Positions 46,053-54,701 of a stretch of 64,000 nt of DNA are shown piece after piece. The DNA lies in the NCBI RefSeq assembly GCF_001484605.1, contig NZ_CP013747.1, positions 2,108,001 through 2,172,000 of the forward strand. Direction: 5' to 3'. The notes under the pieces are model-generated. The model was not told the origin of the DNA. It worked only from the letters and a program-made list of their open reading frames with translations, and did not search any database. The first letter of the stretch is position 1, and every line of letters starts with the position of its first letter. The translations under genes and the position numbers were made by a program. The stretch comes from Pseudarthrobacter sulfonivorans (GTDB lineage Bacteria > Actinomycetota > Actinomycetes > Actinomycetales > Micrococcaceae).

Positions 46053-48221
46053 CTAACGCCGCCGGGGCTCTCGGTGTAAGCCGGCTTGCTCCACCAGTTC
46101 AGTCAGGTAAGGCCGTTGCCCCGGACGCAATTTCAGTCCTTCTGGCAGCCCTAGAACGGAGGGGATGCAGCTAACGATGTCGATAGTGATCCGGCCCCCA
46201 GCCACGGGGGCGTTGCTGATATGCAGGTCGCCGTAAGACTCGGGCAAGACTGGATCCACCCATAGCCCGCCGAGGGAGACATGGGTGTCGTACCGCATCA
46301 GATTCGTCACCAGCCGGATGGGTGTGGTGGCCGCCCAGGCCTGGGGCGAGCAGGCCGTCGGGTAAGGGACAGGCTCGGCAATCTGGTCTCGGCTGAAACC
46401 GCAGAACAGCTCCGGCAGGCGGCCGTCGTAGAACTCGGCTGCCTCCAAGATGGCCGTAGATATCCGCTGTGCCTGGGCTATGAAGCCGTACCGCAGCAGG
46501 CCGCTGGCGATGAGCGCATTGTCGTGAGGCCAGACCGAGCCGTTGTGGTAGCTCGCTGGGTTGTAGGCGCCCATGTCGCTCGCGAGGGTCCGCACGCCCC
46601 AGCCACTGAACATCTCCGGAGACATCAGCCGTTCCACGACAAGCGGTGCTTTGTCCTCGTCGATGAGGCCGTAGACCAGGCAGTGGCCCATGTTGGAGGC
46701 GCAGGCGTCAACCTGCCGCTTCTTGCCGTCCAATGCGATCGCGTAGTACCCGCGGTCAGGCATCCAGAACTGCTCATTGAACCTTTTCTTCAACTGCGCT
46801 GCCTGGTCGGCGTAATCATGCGCCAAAGCCACGTCACCAGCGTCGTAGGCCATCCATGCGCGCGCTGTGTATGCCGCATAAACGTAGCCTTGCACCTCGC
46901 AAAGCGCAATGGGCGGCTCGGCCAGGCGGCCGTCGGCGAAGTTGATTCCGTCCCAGGAGTCCTTCCAGCCCTGATTAACGAGCCCCCGGGGGTTGAGACG
47001 CTCATATTCGACGAACCCATCACCGTCTTTGTCACCGTAATCCTTGATCCACGCCAGCGCCCGGTCGGCGTGCGGTAGCAGGGCTGCGATGGTGTCCCTG
47101 GCGAATCCCCAGCGGCTAACCGATCCAAGCGCCAACACGAACAGCGGAGTCGCGTCCACGCTGCCGTAGTAGATGGATTTTCCGCCTAGTGCCAGGCCGC
47201 TGGAGACATCGAGCCGGACTTCGTGCAGGATTTTCCCGGGCTCCTCCTCGCTCATGGGATCCACCGCGCTGCCTTGGCGGTCCGCCAACGTCTGCAGCGT
47301 ACCCAAGGCCAGTGAGGGGTCCACCGGCAGCGCCATTTCCGAGGCCAACAGCGAGTCGCGGCCGAACAGGGTCATGAACCAGGGTGCTCCGGCAGCCACC
47401 ACAATGCGCTCGGGATGATTCGGGTCCTCGATGCGAAGGGCGCCTAGATCGTCGTAGCTCCGCCGTAAAGTCCGTTCGATGGAGCGGTTTCCCATGTGCA
47501 GCACAGGAATCTTGGCCACCCATTCCTGCCGGCGCCGGTCCATGGGAGATAATCCGTCCTCACCCACCTTGACGAACGACGGCGGACGCGGACTTGCTGT
47601 TTCGTCGCTGGGCACGGCGGTGAGGAGCGTGCTCCACTGAGTGTGCGGCGCGACGGAGATACGGTACTTGAGGCCTTCCGGTGAGACGTCCGCACCGGGG
47701 GCGTGGACAAGAATGCCCTTCCGGACATCCTGCCAAGCACCCCTGATGGTCAACGAATCGCCCTCAACTACCCGGGATTCATCCCAGCGACGCTGGATCC
47801 GCGCCTCCTTAACTTCGAAAAGATCCGCAAAGTCCGCCGCAATGCTTACAGATATGACGCATTCAGCAGGTTCCACGGAGTAATTGCGGATAGTGACCTG
47901 CTCCTGGATGCCGGCACCCACCTCCCGCAGGCGCTCCACGATCAGCGGGCTGTCAGCGTACCCGTCAGAACGAGGGACGCGCCCTACAAACAGCGCCCGG
48001 TACGGCTCCTTCATATTGGCTGCCAGGGACTCAAGCGGCTCGTCGTTAACAGTCAGGTTCCAGCCGGACAGAATCCGAGTGTCCTCAAAGAAGACCCCGT
48101 GCGGGTGTTCGGGATGAATATCCCCATTGGGCAATGAGATACAGAAGGAGGAGCCCTCCACCAGAGTGACCGTCCCGGCCCCTAACGGGCCGGCCGCTGT
48201 GTCGGCGTTCCATCCAGCCAT
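46053..48221 (-). CDS. Glycogen-debranching-type amylo-alpha-1,6-glucosidase-like protein
   Basis: 722 residues. N-terminal GDE-N domain (LPNGDIHPEHPHGVFFEDTR) and a C-terminal alpha/alpha-barrel with WFMTLFGRDSLLAS and the acidic active-site-like CEVQGYVYAAY and NGSVWPHDNALI. Homologous proteins act on alpha-1,6-linked glucans, but many actinobacterial members are uncharacterised. Start ATG 48221 with GGAGGA upstream. Converges with the GT87 pair (17-bp gap). Confidence 0.85.
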   Translation of the reverse strand: MAGWNADTAAGPLGAGTVTLVEGSSFCISLPNGDIHPEHPHGVFFEDTRILSGWNLTVNDEPLESLAANMKEPYRALFVGRVPRSDGYADSPLIVERLREVGAGIQEQVTIRNYSVEPAECVISVSIAADFADLFEVKEARIQRRWDESRVVEGDSLTIRGAWQDVRKGILVHAPGADVSPEGLKYRISVAPHTQWSTLLTAVPSDETASPRPPSFVKVGEDGLSPMDRRRQEWVAKIPVLHMGNRSIERTLRRSYDDLGALRIEDPNHPERIVVAAGAPWFMTLFGRDSLLASEMALPVDPSLALGTLQTLADRQGSAVDPMSEEEPGKILHEVRLDVSSGLALGGKSIYYGSVDATPLFVLALGSVSRWGFARDTIAALLPHADRALAWIKDYGDKDGDGFVEYERLNPRGLVNQGWKDSWDGINFADGRLAEPPIALCEVQGYVYAAYTARAWMAYDAGDVALAHDYADQAAQLKKRFNEQFWMPDRGYYAIALDGKKRQVDACASNMGHCLVYGLIDEDKAPLVVERLMSPEMFSGWGVRTLASDMGAYNPASYHNGSVWPHDNALIASGLLRYGFIAQAQRISTAILEAAEFYDGRLPELFCGFSRDQIAEPVPYPTACSPQAWAATTPIRLVTNLMRYDTHVSLGGLWVDPVLPESYGDLHISNAPVAGGRITIDIVSCIPSVLGLPEGLKLRPGQRPYLTELVEQAGLHREPRRR

Positions 48222-48274
48222 CCCCGGTTCCTCCAATAGATTTGACCGCAGGTTTGAAAAGGTGAGGGTTTTAG

Positions 48275-49693
48275 TTAGGCCAAGCTGCCGTGGCCGCGGT
48301 TGCTCCTTGGCGAGGTCGGCGTCGGACGTTGACTCACCTGGTCGGCGGTATCCCTCGAGGCGTCCTCGATCAGCGTCAGATCGCGGCCGCGTGTTTCGGG
48401 CACCAGGAAAGTAGTAGCAAACGTAATGACGGACAGCACGAAGACGTAGGTCGCCACCGGCCACCACGCACCGCCGCTGATGCTGATCAACCACGCGCCC
48501 GCCACGGGCGCGATCCCGCCGGCAAGCACCGCGCTGAATTCGCGGGCTGTAGCGACACCAATGTAGCGGTGGCGGTTGCCGAAGAGTTCGGGCAAGAGAG
48601 CGCACTGTGAACCCAGCATCGTATTGACTCCGAAGCCGATAGCCACCGTGATAACCAGGATGATGACCACAGGATTGCCCAGGGACAGCAGCCACCAACC
48701 GGGGAAGGCCAGCACCAGCAGGACGCCGGCACCGAAACGATATACCGGAATCCGACCGAAACGGTCCGACAGAGCGCCGGCCCACGGGACCGAGACCATG
48801 CCAACGAGCGAGCCGACGGCGACTGCCAGTGGACCGATCCAGCTCTCCACACCGACTGTGGTGACCACAAAGCTGACGGCAAGGGTATTGAAGAGGTAGG
48901 AGCCGCCGTTCTCCGCCATCCGCAGCCCGATGCCGCGCAGCACGTTGATCAAGGACCGACTGAACACTTCACGCAGCGGGCTGTGGGAGATCTGTTCCTG
49001 CTCTTCGAGCACGATGAACGTGGGGCTCTCTCTGAGGCGGAGGCGGATGAACAATGCGATAGCGATAAGCAGGATAGAAGCCAGAAAAGGAATCCGCCAG
49101 ATCCCCGAGAGCAGCACATCCGTGGGCAGAGTCCCCAAATAGATGAAGACGCCGGCAGCCAACAGGGTGCCGGCCTGTATACCGATAAACGGCAGGGCAG
49201 CGAAGAACCCCCGACGACGCACCGGCGCATATTCGGCCATCAGTACAGTGGCCCCCGCTTGCTCCGCCCCCGCCCCAAAACCCTGCAGGAGCCGCATCAG
49301 GACCAGAAGGGCCGGCGCCCAGATACCGATCTGGTCGTACGTTGGTAATGCACCCACCAGTGTGGAGGCCCCGCCCATCAGCAGGATGGTGGCCACCAGC
49401 ACCCATTTCCGGCCAAGCTTGTCGCCGACTGTGCCGAAGAAAAGTCCGCCCAGGGGCCGAGCAACAAATGCAACCCCGAATGTGGCAAAGCTGGCAACAG
49501 TCCCCGTGGCAGGGTCAAGGTTGGAAAAGAAAACCCTGCTGAAGATCAGGGCGGAGGCAAGCCCGTAAAGGGCAAAATCATAGTACTCCAAGGCGCTTCC
49601 CACGCTTGACGCGAAAGTTGCCCGGCGAAGATTCGTCGCGTACTCAGGATCAGTGGAGCCCTTGCTGCTGCTTGCTGCTGCACCGGAATTCAA
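48275..49693 (-). CDS. MHS-family (metabolite:H+ symporter) MFS transporter
   Basis: 12 membrane helices. The opening SSVGSALEYYDFALYG and the loop GDKLGRKWVLV are hallmarks of the MHS branch (KgtP, ProP, ShiA). TTG at 49693 is chosen because GGAGG lies 9 bp upstream; the frame is open to 49774. 472 residues. Substrates of the group are organic acids or zwitterions; with the hydrolase genes upstream on the same strand an organic acid is likely. Confidence 0.88.
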   Translation of the reverse strand: MNSGAAASSSKGSTDPEYATNLRRATFASSVGSALEYYDFALYGLASALIFSRVFFSNLDPATGTVASFATFGVAFVARPLGGLFFGTVGDKLGRKWVLVATILLMGGASTLVGALPTYDQIGIWAPALLVLMRLLQGFGAGAEQAGATVLMAEYAPVRRRGFFAALPFIGIQAGTLLAAGVFIYLGTLPTDVLLSGIWRIPFLASILLIAIALFIRLRLRESPTFIVLEEQEQISHSPLREVFSRSLINVLRGIGLRMAENGGSYLFNTLAVSFVVTTVGVESWIGPLAVAVGSLVGMVSVPWAGALSDRFGRIPVYRFGAGVLLVLAFPGWWLLSLGNPVVIILVITVAIGFGVNTMLGSQCALLPELFGNRHRYIGVATAREFSAVLAGGIAPVAGAWLISISGGAWWPVATYVFVLSVITFATTFLVPETRGRDLTLIEDASRDTADQVSQRPTPTSPRSNRGHGSLA

Positions 49694-49849
49694 AGTGACC
49701 TGCCTCCGACAGCCGACCTCGGAGTGCCGGCTTGTCCGATGAAAAGTCACCGCTGACTCGAGGCTTCGGCCCACGGGCGATTGTTGCCCGATAGCAGCAA
49801 TATAGGACGATCCAGAACCGTATTCAATGCCTTTCAGTTGATTGCATTT

Positions 49850-50221
49850 TCAACGCCGGGACCGGCGATCCTGGGCATCAGTCGACGACTTCGCAGGTGG
49901 TCTCGTATGTGGCGATTTTGTTGCACGGACGCCCTTGACCTTGTTGGCGGCGATCTGTTCTCCGTTCCCGGAGCCGCCCAGCACGATACCCAGCGCATGC
50001 ACCCCGGCCTGCTGATCCGCCACGACGGCCAGCGCCGCGTTGAGGCAGAAAGACGGGTAGTCGTCCTGTGGGTCATAGTCTTTGGGTCCATGATTCACCA
50101 CGTCAAAGCCCTTTGCCGTGAGGTGACTGACCAGGTGGGCGCTCAGCTGTACGCCGGCGTGGTCAGTGGCTATGTGGACCCGCGAGAATGGACGGCGTCT
50201 CACGTAGGTCGGGGCCGGCAC
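49850..50221 (-). pseudogene. Truncated ribose-5-phosphate isomerase B (rpiB)
   Basis: Residues 13-95 are a normal RpiB/LacAB start: VHIATDHAGVQLSAHL, DDYPSFC, LGGSGNGEQIAANKVKG. Immediately after VRA the sequence changes to an Arg/Pro/Ser-rich tail of ~25 unrelated residues and stops at 123 (about 150 is normal); the conserved second half with the substrate-binding histidine and arginines is missing. Most likely a 3' deletion during rearrangement. It directly follows the FAH gene stop. Confidence 0.8.
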
Positions 50222-50959
50222 CTAGGCAATCGTGTTGGTCAGGGTTCCAATTCCGCCAAGAACGCCGTTGACGCGGTCGCCGGGCTGCACGGCTACTGCG
50301 GTTCCCGGAGCGCCTGTCATTACTACGTCTCCGGGTTCAAGGGTCAGCCAAGACGTTACGTAGACAAGGCAGTCCACCACGGAAGAGGGCAGGTTGAACG
50401 TCCCAGACTTCGCTTTGACCACTCCGTTGATGATCACGTCAATCCCTACGAGATCCGGATCCGGGATTTCAGTTTCGATCCACGGACCGAGGGGGGTGTA
50501 GTTGCCTCCGGCCTTGCCCTGGAAGTTTCGTTCGTCCACCGCGCCCTGGTCCACGTTGGTAACGTCATTGACGCACGTGAAGCCGAGAACGTGCTCAAGG
50601 GCATTCTCGACGGTGAGTTCCGTAGCGCTTTTCCCGATCACGACGGCGAGCTCACCTTCGACGTTGACCGTGCCGCGGCCCCGGGCGGCGGCTATGTGAT
50701 CCCCGGGGTTGGCCACCGTGTGAACAGACTTGTGCCACGCCTGGATGGGCAGCGGATGGCTGTTCAGCGTCCGGTTGTGCGCGATGCCGAGCACGACGGC
50801 GGGCAGGACGGGTGCGAGGAAGACCGCTTCGTCGTCTCGGGTTATTCCGCCGGTGTAGCTGAGCGCGTCTTCAAATGGGTTAACTGTGTGATGCCAGCTG
50901 CCGTTCCGCTCCACAGCATATTGCGGGCCGTCGGCAGTTTTGATTCTGGCGATGCGCAT
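50222..50959 (-). CDS. Fumarylacetoacetate hydrolase (FAH) family protein
   Basis: 245 residues, start ATG 50959 with AGGAG 4 bp upstream. Metal-binding acids are in VEGELAVVIG and NDVTNVDQGAVDERNFQGK, and the C-terminal TGAPGTAVAVQPGD matches the family. Members hydrolyse C-C bonds of acylpyruvates or isomerise/hydrate ring-cleavage products. Possible partner of the hydroxyacid dehydrogenase and cyclase upstream. Confidence 0.9.
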   Translation of the reverse strand: MRIARIKTADGPQYAVERNGSWHHTVNPFEDALSYTGGITRDDEAVFLAPVLPAVVLGIAHNRTLNSHPLPIQAWHKSVHTVANPGDHIAAARGRGTVNVEGELAVVIGKSATELTVENALEHVLGFTCVNDVTNVDQGAVDERNFQGKAGGNYTPLGPWIETEIPDPDLVGIDVIINGVVKAKSGTFNLPSSVVDCLVYVTSWLTLEPGDVVMTGAPGTAVAVQPGDRVNGVLGGIGTLTNTIA

Positions 50960-51015
50960 GGGACTCCTGATGTTGTCTGGTTGGGGGCACGCAGGCCGGT
51001 TAACCCGTCGTTGCG

Positions 51016-51252
51016 CTACTGCAGGTATCTGAACACGCCCCACGGCGTGCGGTTCCTTAAGGTGCAAGTGCTGCTGTGTCTTGCGGCGAAGGTGGGGCGG
51101 CGGTCCTTGGTTTCGGCACGGAAAGAAGCGTGCCCGCCGCATGCCAGGCACCTCAGATGGTCGCGGCGGGAGCGTTGCCACGCTTGCTCCCGAGCCGCGA
51201 ATTCAGCAACGTTCCAATCCTTGCCGTCCACTTCGCTCAAGGCGCGTTTCAC
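51016..51252 (-). pseudogene. Fragment with a CoiA-like zinc ribbon
   Basis: 78 residues from a GTG with AAGGA 8 bp upstream. Contains HLRCLACGG then PTFAARHSSTC, a CxxC...HxxxC pattern like the N-terminal zinc ribbon of CoiA-type competence proteins, then stops after FRYLQ. No C-terminal domain is present, so it looks like the start of a truncated gene; a real small zinc protein is possible. Confidence 0.4.
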
Positions 51253-51330
51253 TTCTGAAGTCCTTCACAACCCAGGCGCCAGCCTCCGGGAGCTTCACGG
51301 AGGCTGCGCGGCCGGGAACCAGCCAGCGAA

Positions 51331-51540
51331 TCAGGCCTTCTCATGTGTGTAGCCGAACGGTACGTCGTGGCTCAGCTCGATGGTGAACCGTCCCGGTCCG
51401 TGCTTGGTGACGAGAATTCCGGCGGTTCTTTGTGCGAGGGCCCGTGCTTGGAACTCGCGGACGCGGGAATTCAGTGTTTGGTCCACTTCCCGGGCGTGGT
51501 GGACGACCACTTCCATTTTTTCAAACGCAGTCTCTGTCAT
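51331..51540 (-). CDS. Small protein of unknown function (69 residues)
   Basis: Not recognised. The sequence is mixed and balanced (MEVVVHHAREVDQTLNSRVR; GPGRFTIELSHDVPFGYTHEKA), ends HEKA and has no membrane segment, so it looks like a folded small protein. It follows the hydroxyacid dehydrogenase by 30 bp on the same strand and may belong to the same operon. Confidence 0.55.
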   Translation of the reverse strand: MTETAFEKMEVVVHHAREVDQTLNSRVREFQARALAQRTAGILVTKHGPGRFTIELSHDVPFGYTHEKA

Positions 51541-51570
51541 GCTTTTACTTTCTGTTCTTGCGGGGGTTTG

Positions 51571-52593
51571 TTAGCCGACCCTCAGGGCGAGTCGTTCCTT
51601 GAAGGCCACTGTCTCGAGGACGTCGCGGTTGATCACGTATTCGGGCGTGCGTCCGTTGGCCACGTTGACGATTGCGCGTACGCAGCTGCTGCCGTTGCCC
51701 AGGGACATCTCATCAGTCCAGGAGAGGCAGTGCGGGGACAGCGTCACGTTGTCCATGCCGATGAGCTCGTTGGTGACGGGTTCCTGTTCAAACACGTCCA
51801 GCCCGGCTCCGGCGATGCTTCCGATGGCCAGGGCGGAGATTAGGTCCTGCTCGTTAATGATGGGACCGCGCGCCATGTTGATGACCACGGCAGTGGATTT
51901 CATCCGCTCCAGAATCGCGGCATTGACGATGTGGCGGGTCTGCTCGGTGAGGACCGCCATCACTATGAGGGCGTCACACTCGGTGGCAACATCGCCCAGT
52001 TCCATCAATTCCACACCGAGTTCGCGGGCCCGCTCGGGCGGGCAGAAGGGATCGTGGCCCACGTACCGGACGCCGAAGGGCTGCAACAAACGAATCAGCT
52101 CACCGCCCGTATTTCCGACGCCGAGCAGGCCGATGGTCTTGCCTGTCAGCCCCGTGCCCATGAAGCTTTCGCGGCGGTCCCAGGACTTTTCGCGGACTAA
52201 GCGGTCCTTCAGTACCGTGTTGTGCAGGACGGACAGGAGCATGGACAAGGTGGCTGTGGCCACCGGGCCGCGGGCACCGTCGGGAGTGATGGTTGCTACC
52301 GTTCCTGCACGCGTGCAGGCCTGGAGGTCCACTGCGTCGAATCCGACGCCGAACCGGGCCAGGATGAGCGGTGGATTCGTCACTCCCGCGAAGGATTCCG
52401 CCATGACGGCGGGGGCGGCGTAGAGGATGGCGTCGTAGCGCTCCAGCTGTGCCGGTGTGAGGACCTCGGCCCCGTCTTTCATGTACTCGCAGTTCAGTCC
52501 GGCGTCGTCGAGGCCGGCAAGGCCGATGTCGCCCCAGACGTTGTTGCCGTCGGAGTCCAGGAAGTCAGGGGAGATTCCTACTGTGAATGCCAT
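51571..52593 (-). CDS. D-isomer-specific 2-hydroxyacid dehydrogenase
   Basis: NAD(P)-dependent reduction of a 2-keto acid or oxidation of a D-2-hydroxy acid. Nucleotide motif LLGVGNTGG, catalytic Arg region VINMARGPIIN, Glu region LDVFEQEP and catalytic His in SPHCLSW. 340 residues; ATG directly abuts the stop of the cyclase gene. Substrate not evident. Confidence 0.9.
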   Translation of the reverse strand: MAFTVGISPDFLDSDGNNVWGDIGLAGLDDAGLNCEYMKDGAEVLTPAQLERYDAILYAAPAVMAESFAGVTNPPLILARFGVGFDAVDLQACTRAGTVATITPDGARGPVATATLSMLLSVLHNTVLKDRLVREKSWDRRESFMGTGLTGKTIGLLGVGNTGGELIRLLQPFGVRYVGHDPFCPPERARELGVELMELGDVATECDALIVMAVLTEQTRHIVNAAILERMKSTAVVINMARGPIINEQDLISALAIGSIAGAGLDVFEQEPVTNELIGMDNVTLSPHCLSWTDEMSLGNGSSCVRAIVNVANGRTPEYVINRDVLETVAFKERLALRVG

Positions 52594-53562
52594 TTAGAAG
52601 ACCGCCAAGGGGTTTACGGGCGAACCGGTGCCGCGGGGAATATTGAGGGGAGCAACCATGAACATGAACCGGTAGCGGTCCTCCTCGGCGCAGGCAGCGC
52701 CGAGTTCTTCGAGGTCGAGGTTGTCAAGCAGGGGCAGTCCCATCGCGGTGATCGCAAGGATGTGGATGGGCGAGTGGATGCCGGGAGTGGGGGAAGGACG
52801 GACGTCGGAGTCGCCATCGCCACCCAAAAGGCTGATTCCGCGTTCTGCCAGCAGCGGCATGCAGTCAACGTGCAGCCCGGCGCTCAGGTCAGAGGAGTCC
52901 CAGATCCCGAGTTCGCGGGCGCGGCGGAAGTGGCCGGTGCGGATCAGGACGGCGTCGCCCTGCCTGATGTCCAGGCCGAGCCGTGCTTCAGCCGCAAGGA
53001 TGTCCTCGGCATGGATGGCTGTTCCGGGTTCGAGCCACGGCACGTCGAACAGGACAGTGAAGTCAAGAAGCACGGCAGGTGCCACCAGGGAGCCCAGCGC
53101 GCTGACCGATCCGAACTCGGCCCCTGTGGCGGTCACAACGTCCTTGGAGGTCTGTCCTTCGTACAGGAGTCCCTTGTAGGCGATATGGCTAAGGGCATCC
53201 AGATGGCTGACCGCTTTGCCGTGGTAGTCCACGCCGATGAAGTCCTTGTTGCAGGACGGTTCCGGGGCTTCCCGCACACCAAGATCGGTCATGTAGTGCA
53301 GGGCCGGGTTGGCGTTGGACGGTCCGCTCACCGTGTTCCACGGCAGGGCAGTCGGTACTACGCGTCCACTGCTGACGAGGGAAGCCGCTTCAAGGACCGA
53401 GGCGGACGTCACGGTCTGCCAGGCCCCCGCCGAGGGGTTGCTGTAGGTGCCCCAGGTTTTGACTTGTTCGAAGACCTCCTCGAAGCGGTCCTGCTCGACG
53501 GCAGGCCCGTTGGTTGTTGGGGCTCGGTAGAGTGAACTTGCCCTGATGTCTTCCGCGCACAC
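52594..53562 (-). CDS. Cyclase / kynurenine-formamidase-family metal hydrolase
   Basis: Member of the putative cyclase family (PF04199 type). The metal site HLDALSH appears as VSHLDALSHIAYKG with an upstream YHG His. GTG 53562 is chosen because AAGGAG lies 6 bp upstream; the frame is open to 53646. 322 residues, typical for the longer bacterial members. First gene of the minus-strand operon and divergent from an IclR regulator. Members hydrolyse cyclic or N-formyl amides; the substrate here is unknown. Confidence 0.88.
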   Translation of the reverse strand: MCAEDIRASSLYRAPTTNGPAVEQDRFEEVFEQVKTWGTYSNPSAGAWQTVTSASVLEAASLVSSGRVVPTALPWNTVSGPSNANPALHYMTDLGVREAPEPSCNKDFIGVDYHGKAVSHLDALSHIAYKGLLYEGQTSKDVVTATGAEFGSVSALGSLVAPAVLLDFTVLFDVPWLEPGTAIHAEDILAAEARLGLDIRQGDAVLIRTGHFRRARELGIWDSSDLSAGLHVDCMPLLAERGISLLGGDGDSDVRPSPTPGIHSPIHILAITAMGLPLLDNLDLEELGAACAEEDRYRFMFMVAPLNIPRGTGSPVNPLAVF

Positions 53563-53696
53563 GGCGTACTCCTTGAAATTAGGGACCGCTCTGGATCCCG
53601 CTATGGATGCTCCTCTGGGAGCTTGCCCGGATGCATTGATTGCCACCGGTCGTGAATCGGGAGTCAGGAGGGGTGACTCGGTAATGATAAGCCAAT

Positions 53697-53706
53697 ATAC
53701 TGGTCA
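53697..53706. promoter_or_regulatory. Possible IclR box between the cyclase operon and iclR
   Basis: ATACTGGTCA; a near copy (ATATTGGTCA) lies before the ABC operon at 54633-54642. Both flank the IclR gene. Confidence 0.35.
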
Positions 53707-53736
53707 CAAGTCAAGATCTTGGACAAGGGAACTAAA

Positions 53737-54525
53737 ATGACAACAGAGACAAATTCCGGCGCTCAGAGCTCAGTTCCGGCCATAACGCGGGCGATGGCCA
53801 TCCTGGATTTCATCGCGGCTGCTGGCCAGGCCGGCCTCAGCGTGCCTGAGATTGCGAAGTCCATGGACCTGGCCAAGTCGTCCACAGCCAATATCTGCGC
53901 TGCGCTGGAAGGCGAAGGGATGCTCCGGCGCTCGGACGGGCGGTTCACGCTGGGGCGGCGGATCCTGTCTCTCGCCGGTGACTACCTCCGTTCGGCTGAC
54001 CAGCTGTCCGAGTTCTACGCCTTGTGCCGGCGCTCCCGGCTGATTTCGCGTGAGGCTGCCCGGCTGGCACTGCTGGATGGAACCGACGTCCTTTACCTGG
54101 CGCGCTATGAGGGAACCAACCCGATCAGGCTCACGGCCAACATCGGCGACCGCTTCCCCGCTCACGTCACCGCCACAGGCAAGGCCGTTTTGTCCACATT
54201 GCCTGACGCCGTCGTGGAGGACCGGTACCGGGGCAAAACCTTTGTGCCGTTTACCTCACGCTCCCTGACAAGCATCTCTGAACTCATGTCCGACCTGGAG
54301 AAGTCCCGCCACCGCGGTTACTTCATGGATGACGAAGAGACCACCATCGGGGTGGTGTGCTTCGCCATACCCGTGGTGGACATCCCGGGTGAGCCTGCAC
54401 AGTTCGCCATCAGCGCCACCCTGCTCAAGGCCCGGGCTGACGAGCTGGACCACGCGGAGATCGTGGAGGAGCTGCAGCAAATCGCCCGCGCCCTGGCCAA
54501 CCCGCTCAGCTCCCACTCGCTTTAA
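53737..54525 (+). CDS. IclR-family transcriptional regulator
   Basis: Helix-turn-helix at ~residues 15-75 (LSVPEIAKSMDLAKSSTANICAAL) and effector domain with HVTATGKAVLSTLP. 262 residues from ATG 53737 (AAGGGA upstream). Divergent from the cyclase-dehydrogenase operon and 180 bp before the ABC operon, so it may control both. Confidence 0.9.
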   Translation: MTTETNSGAQSSVPAITRAMAILDFIAAAGQAGLSVPEIAKSMDLAKSSTANICAALEGEGMLRRSDGRFTLGRRILSLAGDYLRSADQLSEFYALCRRSRLISREAARLALLDGTDVLYLARYEGTNPIRLTANIGDRFPAHVTATGKAVLSTLPDAVVEDRYRGKTFVPFTSRSLTSISELMSDLEKSRHRGYFMDDEETTIGVVCFAIPVVDIPGEPAQFAISATLLKARADELDHAEIVEELQQIARALANPLSSHSL

Positions 54526-54604
54526 TTTCCTCGCCTGAGCGCACTTTCCATGCGGCGCGCACCCCCTCTCCCCTGGAGAGCTGGTACCAGTTACCGACTC
54601 GCTC

Positions 54605-54643
54605 TTGACCAACATGTTGTTTGTAGTACAGGATATTGGTCAA
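54605..54643. promoter_or_regulatory. Inverted repeat before the sugar ABC operon
   Basis: TTGACCAA (54605-54612) and TTGGTCAA (54636-54643), exact inverted copies separated by 23 bp; the right arm contains the ATATTGGTCA box. Start of the ATPase gene is 59 bp on. Candidate IclR or SorC target. Confidence 0.45.
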
Positions 54644-54701
54644 TCAGGTCATTGGTGACCACCCAGAATTTTTCGCAGCACTGGGGCTGCAAGGAGCGAA
54701 C

